Shown: in pieces, positions 33,304 to 42,400 of the stretch | Numbering within the stretch: the stretch's first letter is position 1 | How the letters are laid out: each line of letters opens with the position of its first letter | Source of the DNA: Argyresthia goedartella | Lineage: Eukaryota; Arthropoda; Insecta; Lepidoptera; Argyresthiidae | DNA length: 64,000 nt | NCBI GenBank assembly: GCA_949825045.1 | Contig: OX463822.1 | Span: forward strand, 191,001-255,000 | Direction of reading: 5' to 3' | Program-made: the position numbers and the translations under genes | Notes under the pieces: generated by a model | The model's database searches: none | The model's input: only the letters and a program-made list of their open reading frames with translations | Told to the model about the DNA's origin: nothing

Positions 33304-34653
33304 GAGTATATTACATAATATTTATGTAAGCCCTCGTATATTTAGTTAATATTGTTTTATATTAGTTATTTAGATATAACATATATCTAACCATATATTA
33401 GTTATTTAGATATGTACTAAATTATATTGTTGTACACATTATCTACCCCTGCTCAGCAATCGACCTTTCCCATCCTAAATTGGTTTGCTCCAGCAATCTC
33501 CAGAGATCTCTTATTAGAGATAAGCTCGCCTTTGTACACTATTTTTATGTAAGTCTTGTTGTCCATATATTAGTTGTGTGCAATAAAGAAATTATGAACT
33601 TTGTATTTATGTAAACGTGTTTAACCTCATTTGTAATTATTGTCTGTGACTTATAAATGTTACTTTACTTTTTGTTTGCTGTTTTGTTGATTTAACTGTA
33701 ACTATTCTGAAATCTTATTTGTTACCTGTGTTATGATGAGGGAAATGTATATTATAGTATTGAAATAAGGGCTAGTTTTATTTTTATTAAATATCACAGA
33801 TTATGAGGGTATGCTTGAATGAATAAAGTTTAGTTTGTTTCTGACTTGCAGTACTGTAGTATCTTTAAATAATAATATTATATACTTGTAGCATTATTTG
33901 GTTGTAGGTAACTTTACTAATTTATTGGATTGATCTTATCCATTTGCACGCCGATTGGTAGAATAGTACCAAAAGCAAATATCCGGTTGCACGCCGATTG
34001 GTAACACGACAAAAAAAAAAAAGCGCGACCGCGTTTGATTATAAATTTCTATGTAAATGGTTAGTTCTGCTACATGATACGAGATGGTTCTGATTGAAAT
34101 TCCCTATAGAATGGTGTATATATTTTTGTGATACGACAACACTAAGAGTCATCATCCACTTGTGAAGTTTTTGTTTTCTTTATGGGAAGCCACTTGTGAC
34201 GGCGCGCGCGTTTGATAATAAAAATATGATAAGTGTTTTAACTATTATCTGCAGCTACTATATATCAAAGTGATCATTGTAATAAGCCCTATTATATTTT
34301 GTAAATGTTTATGTATGATTTAAACAGTTAAAAATGGATTGATCGGATAAAAAAAAGAATGATGTCAGCCGTTTGTTTGGGGTCAAACAATTGTAATTAT
34401 ACATCTTTACTTGCAAGATAATGGTATGTTAGAATTATTAGATTCTATGTTTCATAAGCTTTCTGGAAATAGTTTTTATATTCTTCTAGCTTAAGTAGTT
34501 GGTCAGAAAAATTTTTTTGTCATGAAATTAGTGGCCGGAAGTCACAAATTGAGAATTGCTTAGTGGACGAGCGTTTAAGTGGTTATAATACCGAATGTTA
34601 TAAAAAAATATTCTGTGCTTTTCTGACTGTGCAATAAAAAATTAAAGACTAAC
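33304..34653. other. AT-rich non-coding sequence, retroelement tails, likely intron of the NRDE2-like gene
   Basis: No gene is seen. It holds a 3'-tail repeat (33436-33597), a twice-repeated atattagttatttagatat (about 33360 and 33395), and a 17-bp direct repeat ttgcacgccgattggta at 33944-33960 and 33987-34003. A gtgttatgatgagggaaatg segment near 33730 could be the start of a decayed gypsy LTR. If the minus-strand exons are correct, this is part of their second intron. Confidence 0.5.
33436..33597 (+). repeat. 3'-tail repeat shared with 50586-50713
   Basis: The two sites share ctacccctg-tcagcaa, acctttccca, ttattagagataagctcgc and gtgcaataaagaaattatga. At 50586-50713 it forms the end of an RTE element, so this one may be a stray RTE 3' end. 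Confidence 0.75.
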
Positions 34654-34837
34654 TTGGGCCGTCCCGGGTAGTAGAGAGTGGAGACTCTCAAGTTCCCACG
34701 ATCGAGTTTGCTGTCCACATAGAAATCATCATTGTTCACAGGAGCCTTGGGGGGAGAGAGGGCTCTGCGCTTAGCTGGGGGCTCCTCGTCACTGTCACTG
34801 CTCGCTAGGAGGGCTGCCTCACGGCTGTTCTCGGCTC
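34654..34837 (-). CDS. NRDE2-like gene, exon 2
   Basis: This is a 184-nt exon with acceptor tttttgtgcag just before 34837 and donor gttagt after 34654. It is entered after the first base of a codon and left after the second. The only fully open frame reads an acidic, lysine/arginine-rich stretch (ASSDSDEEPPAKRRALSPPK) followed by DDFYVDSKLDRGNLRVSTLY. Acidic serine clusters with a basic nuclear-type signal, then a DxxNL-x-STLYxxxxPxY-like segment, fit the N-terminal half of NRDE2, a nuclear protein that works with the exosome helicase MTR4. That identity is from memory of the family, not a search. Codon use differs from the AT-rich surroundings. Confidence 0.6.
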
Positions 34838-34916
34838 CTGCACAAAAAACAACCTTCTTACCAGCAAGCAGTTTAAGCAGTAAGTAGGAGTGAGTACTGT
34901 GCAGAGTGGAAACTAG

Positions 34917-34965
34917 GGTCAGAGTGTCGATAAGGGGGCGGAAGCCCCTTATCTACACTCCAACC
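34917..34965. mobile_element. 49-bp minimal Merlin derivative (two TIRs fused)
   Basis: The sequence starts ggtcagagtgtcgataaggg and ends ccccttatctacactccaac plus c. The first part equals the right terminus of the 5.4-kb Merlin (read inward) and the last 21 bases equal its left terminus. The join lies at CCCC. An exact 8-bp duplication gaaactag flanks it (34909-34916 and 34966-34973). It lies in the first intron of the NRDE2-like gene, at the exon 1 donor. Confidence 0.93.
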
Positions 34966-34974
34966 GAAACTAGC

Positions 34975-35080
34975 CTTGGTCGATAGCTGCAGCTTCAGCC
35001 GGCAGGATCAGCTGCAGCGGTGAAGCGGAGGCGCCGTCGTCGCCCGCCGCGTCAGCCGAATACGCCGGGAACAGAGACAT
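34975..35080 (-). CDS. NRDE2-like gene, exon 1 (start codon)
   Basis: ATG is at 35080-35078, followed by MSLFPAYSADAAGDDG and a short Ala/Ser-rich stretch, 35 codons plus one base. The MxLFPA(Y/F) start resembles the N-terminus of NRDE2 proteins. The frame hits TAG four codon positions later, so the exon must end before it. A GC-type donor aag|gctagt at 34975/34974 gives the right phase to join exon 2. The intron is then 137 nt, of which 57 nt are the mini-Merlin and its extra duplication. There are only 49 bp of host 5' sequence before the large Merlin. Confidence 0.6.
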
Positions 35081-35294
35081 GACTAGCTGGCTCCTTGTGA
35101 GGTGATGAAGCTCTGTTAAACGGATGTTGGGTTGGAGTGTAGATAAGGGGGCGCCAAGGAAAAAAAAACTTAGAATTTTTTCCGCGTTTAGATAGCCTGG
35201 TCAATGTGCAGATAAGGGGGCAAAAAAAACAGAGCGCCGAAAAAAATTTTTTTTTTTTTGAAAAAAAGACTTAGAAAAATTTCGACTCGTCATC

Positions 35295-36520
35295 CAGCGA
35301 CTTAGAAAAATTTCGTGAAAATATTTTTTTTTACTGTTTATTTTTACCTCGGAATCGTGTAGTGCTGCTCTTTGCCATCATTTTTGGTCATATACATTTT
35401 CCTCGTGCACCTCACCGATTTTGAGATATACGTCATAACGATGTTTGCCATATCGATATCTCTATAAATAATGGTCCTATGGAAAACATGCGTATGACAT
35501 AAAATGATGGCCGTAAGGCACCCTAAACGATGCGCAAGTGAAAATATCAAAATTAAAAAAAAAAAAATTTAGTCAAAAATTTTCTAAGTGTTTTGCCCCC
35601 TTACCTACAATACCACCGCTTTCAGCGACTTAGAAAAATTTCGTGAAAATATTTTTTTTTACTGTTTCTTTTTATTTCGGAATCGTGTAGTGCTGCTCTT
35701 TGCCATCATTTTTGGTCATATACATTTTCCTCGTGCACCTCACCGATTTCGAGATATGCGTCACAACGATGTTCGTCATATCGATATCTCTATAAATAAA
35801 GGTCCTAGGGAAAACATACATATGACATAAAATGATGGCCGTAAGGCACCCTAAACGATGCGCAAGTGAAAATATCAAAATTCAAAAAAAAAAAATTTAG
35901 TCAAAAATTTTCTAAGTGTTTTGCCCCCTTACCTACAATACCACCGCTTTCAGCGACTTAGAAAAATTTCGTGAAAATATTTTTTTTTACTGTTTCTTTT
36001 TATTTCGGAATCGTGTAGTGCTGCTCTTTGCCATCATTTTTGGTCATATACATTTTCCTCGTGCACCTCACCGATTTCGAGATATGCGTCACAACGATGT
36101 TCGTCATATCGATATCTCTATAAATAAAGGTCCTAGGGAAAACATACATATGACATAAAATGATGGCCGTAAGGCACCCTAAACGATGCGCAAGTGAAAA
36201 TATCAAAATTCAAAAAAAAAAAATTTAGTCAAAAATTTTCTAAGTGTTTTGCCCCCTTACCTACAATACCACCGCTTTCAGCGACTTAGAAAAAATTCGT
36301 GAAAATATTTTTTTTTACTGTTTCTTTTTACCTCGGAATCGTGTAGTGCTGCTCTTTGCCATCATTTTTGGTCATATACATTTTCCTCGTGCACCTCACC
36401 GATTTCGAGATATGCGTCATAACGATGTTTGTCATATCGATATCTCTATAAATAATGGTCCTAGGGAAAACATGCGTATGACATAAAATTATGTCCGTAA
36501 GGCACCCTACACGATGCGCG
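35295..36520 (+). repeat. Left arm array: 328-bp tandem repeats, about 3.7 copies
   Basis: The landmark cagcgacttagaaaaa recurs at 35295, 35623, 35951 and 36279, exactly 328 bp apart. Copies two and three are virtually identical. Short open frames of 68 and 80 codons recur in each unit on both strands but look like by-products of the repeat. Confidence 0.95.
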
Positions 36521-37341
36521 AGTCATGCATAGTTTGTATGGAGAATGTTGCATATTTTTCGCGCGGACATTAACCAAACCTTGTTTTTCTAATGCAGAGT
36601 AACGAAAAAAGTTATATAGTGTATAGCACTAGAAAAACAAGGTATGGTTGATAGCCGCGCGAAAAAAAGCACCACTTTTTTATAATTAACATTGATGTAT
36701 TTCTTCAAACAATGCATTCCACCTTTCCTTTCTTACTTACCGGCTTAGAACGGTCAAAATTACGACAGGTATATTTAGATTTAATAATAAATATTTTTTC
36801 CCATTGTCGTGACTTTGACTTTAAAAAAGGTGGAATCATCATTATGTACAATAATTTCTGATTTATCGCTAACAACATTTAACAAGAAATACCAAAATCA
36901 CAATAAAAACCGTCCACAACGTGTGACGCGACGTATACTATAGTAGAATGTTTTCGTCTGTCCGAACTCGGTGATAAATCATAGGAGCTAGAGAGTGATA
37001 TCTTATCTCTTTGTCGCACTCATGCGCAGGATAGGAGTCTATTGTTTTCACATAGGGATGAGAGTAACTGTAGTCTATAAAGAACTGCGAACTAAAGATA
37101 AGCCGAGTCAAAGACGCCGTTATAGTTTGCCTTTTTTCTTAGAATAAGTGTATTGTTTTCCTGGCGTAGGAATATTGAGATAGTATTCATTGTGACCATA
37201 TGTGGCAGTTTCCTGCGCATCTGCGCATTAGTCAGTCAGTCATCAGTGTTTGTGAAGTGTGCACGTGATCGGATCGTAACGAGTTTGGCGGTATCGTTCT
37301 ATTTTTTATTTCTTGCTTGTTGCTTTCTGTTTTCAACGACA

Positions 37342-38400
37342 ATGCCAATGAGTCCTAGAGAGCTACTTCTTGCTAGAAAATTTAATTTCATAACTTTCAT
37401 GGTTATGATTTCTAACGAGGAGACTGCCCAAAGAGCAGCTGAGGATTGGTTGCTGATTCCAACTCGGACAATACGCTGTCAAAGTTGCAGAAGCACCATG
37501 ATTAAGGAATCGAAGACCAGTTATAAACTGGGCTTCCGTTGGCGTTGTCGTAGGAACAATTGCAACCGTTCGGCAAATCCTTTAAAAAATACTTTTTTTG
37601 AACGCAGTCGCGTCAGTTTTCTGGATACCCTGAGGCTAATCATGTATTTTTTCGAAAAGATGAAAGTAACAACAGCCGCCGAACACGTCGGGGTAACCAG
37701 GAAATCGGCGATACAAGTGTATCATTTTTTAAGGGAGGTGTGCGAAGTGGCTGAGGCGCATGATCGCGAAATGATAGGCGGTGATGACGACATTGTAGAG
37801 GTAGATGAGACGCACTTGTATACACGTAAATATCACCGTGGTCGACTCTTGCGACGTCAAACGTGGTCGTTTGGTTGCATGAGTCGGCTTACGAAACGTT
37901 TACACGTTGAGTTAATTCCCGATAAAACCCGGGCAACTTTAGACGCTATAATCGCGGCCAACGTGCGTCAAAATACCTTTATAATGTCCGACATGCATCG
38001 ATCTTATTTGGGGGTAGACCTTCGCCTAGGGATGCGTGGACACGCATACGTTAACCATAGCCTTAACTTCGTGGCAGGCACTAGGTCGCTCCCAGTCCAC
38101 CCTACATTAGGCAACTCAGTACCTGGCACTACCAATGTGTTAGTGAAAGTCCACACTAACACATTGGAGCGCCAGTGGCTGGAGTTGAAACGTCAATGTC
38201 GGACTTGCCGCAGTGACCGTAGGTTGAAGTGGTACATGGGCGAATTCATGTATCGCAGTAATGTTTTAAAACACTTACCATCTAAAGCCGCTCGTTTTCG
38301 TCGTCTCCTCCGGGATATTCATAGAGTTTATCCCGGCTTGGGAAAACGCGGCATCAAGCCTAGCAATTGCCGCTGTTCGCCTAATTGTCCAAGGCAATGA
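37342..38400 (+). CDS. Merlin transposase (IS1595/ISXO2-like DDE family)
   Basis: This is a 352-residue protein counted from ATG at 37342 (MPMSPRELL). The frame is open from 37153 but the first 63 codons look non-protein-like, so the inner start is preferred. An N-terminal zinc ribbon has Cys46, Cys49, Cys69 and Cys74. A helix-turn-helix-like stretch lies at about 107-134 (TTAAEHVGVTRKSAIQVYHF). The catalytic triad candidates are Asp155 (VEVDETHLYTRK), Asp217 (IMSDMHRSY) and Glu276 (HTNTLERQW). VNHSLNFV between the last two is typical of the family. It ends in a basic Cys-rich tail (CRCSPNC). There are no stops or frameshifts. It would bind the termini and carry out cut-and-paste transposition. 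Confidence 0.92.
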   Translation: MPMSPRELLLARKFNFITFMVMISNEETAQRAAEDWLLIPTRTIRCQSCRSTMIKESKTSYKLGFRWRCRRNNCNRSANPLKNTFFERSRVSFLDTLRLIMYFFEKMKVTTAAEHVGVTRKSAIQVYHFLREVCEVAEAHDREMIGGDDDIVEVDETHLYTRKYHRGRLLRRQTWSFGCMSRLTKRLHVELIPDKTRATLDAIIAANVRQNTFIMSDMHRSYLGVDLRLGMRGHAYVNHSLNFVAGTRSLPVHPTLGNSVPGTTNVLVKVHTNTLERQWLELKRQCRTCRSDRRLKWYMGEFMYRSNVLKHLPSKAARFRRLLRDIHRVYPGLGKRGIKPSNCRCSPNCPRQ

Positions 38401-39169
38401 GTGATACTTGAGTTCGCCCGTCGATGATTGTGTAATATAGTAGTCAAATCATAGTTATATTAAGTGTTGATTTTTCAGATTTTTATTATATTATTATGTT
38501 GAATTTGATTTTGCACGATTTGCTTTTACTTTTATTTTGTATTTTTTACTGTGATTTTGGTATTTCTTGTTACAGGTTGTTAGCGATAAATCAGACATTA
38601 TTGTACATAATGATGATTCCACCTTTTTAAATACGCCAAAGTCACGACAGTGGGAAAATATTTAATATTAAATCTAAACATACCTGTCGTAATTTTGACC
38701 GTCCTAAGCCGGTAAGTATGAAGGGAAAGGTGGAATGCATTGTTTGAAGAAATACATCAATGTTAATTATTAAGAACGCAATGTTATATAGGTATTTCTA
38801 TACGCAGGCGGTTTATCTATGCGCAATGGCGCAGGTACCTGTCCCAATTATTGAATTATTATATTAACCCGTCGCGTCAACCGTAACAATCTTTTTTTGT
38901 TTGAATTGCAAAGTACAATGATTAAGAGTGGTGCTTTTTTTTCGCGCGGCTATCCATATGGTATGGTATGGATAACCATACCTTGTTTTTCTAGTGCTAT
39001 ATAGTGTAACGAATAAAATTTAGCTCGACATGTATACGTCTACACAGTGAGTTAAAGGAGCTCAAAGTTCGTAACTTTTTTCGTTTCTCTGTTCTGCATT
39101 AGAAAAACAAGGTTTGGATAATGTCCGCGCGAAAAATATGCAACATTCTCCATACAAACTATGCATGTT

Positions 39170-40395
39170 GATACTCGCGCATCGTGTAGGGTGCCTTACG
39201 GCCATCATTTTATGTCATACGCATGTTTTCCCTAGGACCATTATTTATAGAGATATCGATATGGCAAACATCGTTATGACGCATATCTCGAAATCGGTGA
39301 GGTGCACGAGGAAAATGTCTATGACCAAAAATGATGGCAAAGAGCAGCACTACACGATTCCGAGGTAAAAAGAAACAGTAAAAAAAAATATTTTCACGAA
39401 ATTTTTCTAAGTCGCTGAAAGCGGTGGTATTGTAGGTAAGGGGGCAAAACACTTAGAAAATTTTTGACTAAATTTTTTTTTTTTGAATTTTGATATTTTC
39501 ACTTGCGCATCGTTTAGGGTGCCTTACGGCCATCATTTTATGTCATACGCATGTTTTCCATAGGACCATTATTTATAGAGATATCGATATGGCAAACATC
39601 GTTATGACGCATATCTCGAAATCGGTGAGGTGCACGAGGAAAATGTCTATGACCAAAAATGATGGCAAAGAGCAGCACTACACGATTCCGAGGTAAAAAG
39701 AAACAGTAAAAAAAATATTTTCACGAAATTTTTCTAAGTCGCTGAAAGCGGTGGTATTGTAGGTAAGGGGGCAAAACACTTAGAAAATTTTTGACTAATT
39801 TTTTTTTTTTGAATTTTGATATTTTCTCTTGCGCATCGTTTAGGGTGCCTTACGGCCATCATTTTATGTCATATGTATGTTTTCCCTAGGACCTTTATTT
39901 ATAGAGATATCGATATGGCAAACATCGTTATGACGTATATCTCAAAATCGGTGAGGTGCACGAGGAAAATGTATATGACCAAAAATGATGGCAAAGAGCA
40001 GCACTACACGATTCCGAGGTAAAAAGAAACAGTAAAAAAAAATATTTTCACGAAATTTTTCTAAGTCGCTGAAAGCGGTGGTATTGTAGGTAAGGGGGCA
40101 AAACACTTAGAAAATTTTTGACTAATTTTTTTTTTTTGAATTTTGATATTTTCTCTTGCGCATCGTTTAGGGTGCCTTACGGCCATCATTTTATGTCATA
40201 TGTATGTTTTCCCTAGGACCTTTATTTATAGAGATATCGATATGGCAAACATCGTTATGACGTATATCTCAAAATCGGTGAGGTGCACGAGGAAAATGTA
40301 TATGACCAAAAATGATGGCAAAGAGCAGCACTACACGATTCCGAGGTAAAAAGAAACAGTAAAAAAAAATATTTTTACGAAATTTTTCTAAGTCT
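39170..40395 (-). repeat. Right arm array: 327-bp tandem repeats, about 3.7 copies, inverted to the left array
   Basis: The landmark gtcgctgaaagcgg occurs at 39411, 39738 and 40065, 327 bp apart, with a fourth truncated unit reaching about 40395. The array is the reverse complement of the left one. The unit is one base shorter, mainly from A-run length. Confidence 0.95.
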
Positions 40396-40544
40396 TTTTT
40401 CACAAAAAAAAAAATTTTTTTTTTGGGCCCGCCCCCTTTTCTACACCCTAACGCTAACGTATGGCGGCCTCAAAAAGTTATAATTTTCGAATATTTTACA
40501 AGTGGGGGCTTCCGCCCCCTTATCGACACTCTGACCGGATGTTG

Positions 40545-40656
40545 CTCTGGATTAGTCGCTAGTCGGTCATCACATCATCAAATAACCGTAGAGAGAGAAC
40601 AATTTAATGTAGGTAAATATTTAGCTTTTGTCAGCCTGTTATGCTGCAAAAATTAG
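40545..40656. promoter_or_regulatory. Host intergenic remnant between Merlin and hAT-like element
   Basis: These 112 bp of apparently host DNA once lay between the NRDE2-like and MOCS1 start codons. It includes one copy of the hAT-like duplication. It is inferred to be part of a shared promoter; no motif is decisive. Confidence 0.4.
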
Positions 40657-41880
40657 CAGTGTTGCCACCCTCTAATTTTGATTTTCCCCGGACTCCTCGT
40701 AAATTTTCCCTAAATTAGGCACTTCTCAAAAAGCTTTCCCCTAAAAATTTATTTTAAAAATATAACACAAATTGAGGAGAAAAACATATTATTTGGGTTG
40801 GGTTTTATATAAGTACGCACGAAGTTTGAAGTTTGGTGTACTTAGGTGGTTATGGGGGGACCTTAGCTATCCTCTAATACCATTTTCTAAGTGAGGAACA
40901 GCAATTTAGCACTTTAATTATAAAACATGTTTACGCGATTTTTACAACTTGGCCAATGTCGGAACGACAAATGTCAAACACAAAAGCTCCAACGTTGGAT
41001 ATTGGTACATGATTTTAGTACAAATAACAAGATTTTGTTGTAATGGTAGATATTTGCGTCAGCCATTTTGTATTTTCTGACATAATGACTTGCTCATTTC
41101 ATTCCGTTTCCTTCCGTGTTTCGTGAATGTTCTGTTGCGCTCTCGTTTTATCCGTGATTCTCTCGACGACTTTGGCTTTGTTTACTTACTAACTACTTTA
41201 TGGAGTTTATCAGAACCAAATTGGTTGCTTTAGGTCACTTCCTGTTTAAAAACTAAAGATAGGTTTGTTAGGTTCACACGTTACAGCAGACCCGGGAGCC
41301 GGAGCGAAGCGGAGCGGAGCGAGGCGACCCCCTACTCTTGGCAACCCCTCCTCCAACCCCTCTCCTCCTCCAACTCCCCCGAAATCCAAAAAATGTAGGC
41401 ATTTTCTTCAATCTTTGGACCTACATAAAGACATTTTCTTCAATCTTTGGACCATGATATCTTGAAAACTATTGCTTTCCTCAAAGGGAGAATTGTAGGG
41501 GGGGACTTCCCTCCCCCCCCCCTTCACCCCCTTATCCCCCCTAAATTCGTGCGTACTTATATAAAATATTACCCTATTATTTCTTGGAATGCGTCCATTT
41601 TTTTGGTTTCTATTTCTTCCAACTGTTCAGTGTTTTTTTTCCATAAATCATACATGTAGTACAATAGAGAACGGTACATCACCACACAAAGTTACTTTCG
41701 GATACACGCAGTCACACATTAAATTCTTTTGCGAACAGAAAATCAAAACTTTCTCTATAAAATCCCCGACATATTTTTTACCCTCAATATTCCCCTAAAT
41801 AATTTTATACCCTAAACAATCCCCTAAACGTTCAAAAATCCCCTAAATCTAGGGGAAAATACCCTAAGGTGGGGACACTG
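40657..41880. mobile_element. Non-autonomous hAT-like element, 1224 bp
   Basis: The ends read inward as cagtgttgccacc (left) and cagtgtccccacc (right). Flanks are aaaattag (40649-40656) and aaaattgg (41881-41888), a 7-of-8 match to an 8-bp duplication. Internal inverted pieces include tatataagtacgcacgaa (about 40808 and, reversed, about 41550) and repeated ccctaaa motifs near both ends. No transposase frame is seen. It holds a G/C-rich gagcgaagcggagcgg stretch at about 41300. Confidence 0.75.
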
Positions 41881-41888
41881 AAAATTGG

Positions 41889-42331
41889 ATGTGTAATTGT
41901 GTATTAAATTCTTTCATTCATACATTCATTCATCCTGAGTTCGTGCGGTCGTGCAAAATCCAACGTTGGATATTGAACACAGAACACAATTACTCTGACG
42001 TGAGATTTGACAGCTGTGTTCGTTCGTTTCGTGTTATTTTGTTTGTTTTGCACATCTGTGTCTGCTCATTTCAAGTTTCGTGCGCGGCGCTGATACGTAG
42101 CATCAAGTAATTATATTATGTGGGGCGCTGTTGCTTGATTGAGTGAGAGCCTACAGTCAGTGAGTGATTATAGTATTTTGCCGAGCGGATGCAAACTGAC
42201 CGGCGGAGGAGTGTTTTGTCTTCACTCCACCTCCACACTCCACTCCAGTAAATTCAGTACGCGACTAACGCCGTCTCGCTCTCGGGCGCAAGCCGGTTCT
42301 TTATCAGTAGACTGGCTGTGATTGTGACGAA
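41889..42331 (+). promoter_or_regulatory. MOCS1 promoter and 5' UTR region
   Basis: This is 443 bp between the hAT-like element and the MOCS1 start codon. It contains a palindromic tccaacgttgga (41959-41970) and an arthropod-type initiator match tcagt (42157-42161) in ctacagtcagtgag. No TATA box is evident. The transcription start is inferred. Confidence 0.45.
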
Positions 42332-42400
42332 ATGTTTGTAAGAAACATATTGAGATTCGGGTCAAGTGTGTACCGCGGCGGGGTCAGGCAGCTCAATGAT
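42332..42400 (+). CDS. MOCS1: MOCS1 exon 1
   Basis: ATG at 42332 starts [17 protein letters not shown], a basic amphipathic stretch fitting mitochondrial import. Donor gtaagt at 42401, phase 0. Confidence 0.85.

Larger units (their letters stand above)
35130..40536 (+). mobile_element. Merlin DNA transposon, 5407 bp, apparently intact, with very long repeat-filled inverted arms
   Basis: The element is bounded by an exact 8-bp duplication ggatgttg (35122-35129 and 40537-40544). Termini read inward as ggttggagtgtagataaggg (left) and ggtcagagtgtcgataaggg (right), 20 of 23 matching. Merlin elements make 8-9-bp duplications and encode an IS1595/IS1016-like transposase, which is present at 37342-38400. 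Beyond the termini the two arms stay inverted-complementary over about 1.8-2.0 kb each (35130 to about 36905, and about 38545 to 40536), mostly 328-bp tandem repeats. It sits 50 bp upstream of the NRDE2-like ATG. Confidence 0.93.

Noticed and set aside
1..34653. Further NRDE2-like exons left of 34654
   Set aside because: I looked for spliced host-like segments and found only transposon sequence. The remaining exons are probably beyond the left edge or not recognisable.
35295..36520. CRISPR-like array
   Set aside because: The repeats are 328 bp, directly adjacent without unique spacers, and lie within a eukaryotic transposon.
37153..37341. 63-codon N-terminal extension of the Merlin transposase
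   Set aside because: It is hydrophobic, unlike the rest, and upstream of a better start at 37342. It is more likely 5' UTR.
35344..40349. Repeated 68- and 80-codon open frames in both Merlin arms as a multigene family
   Set aside because: They exist only because the 328-bp unit is repeated. They occur on both strands of the same DNA and show no domain or protein-like composition.
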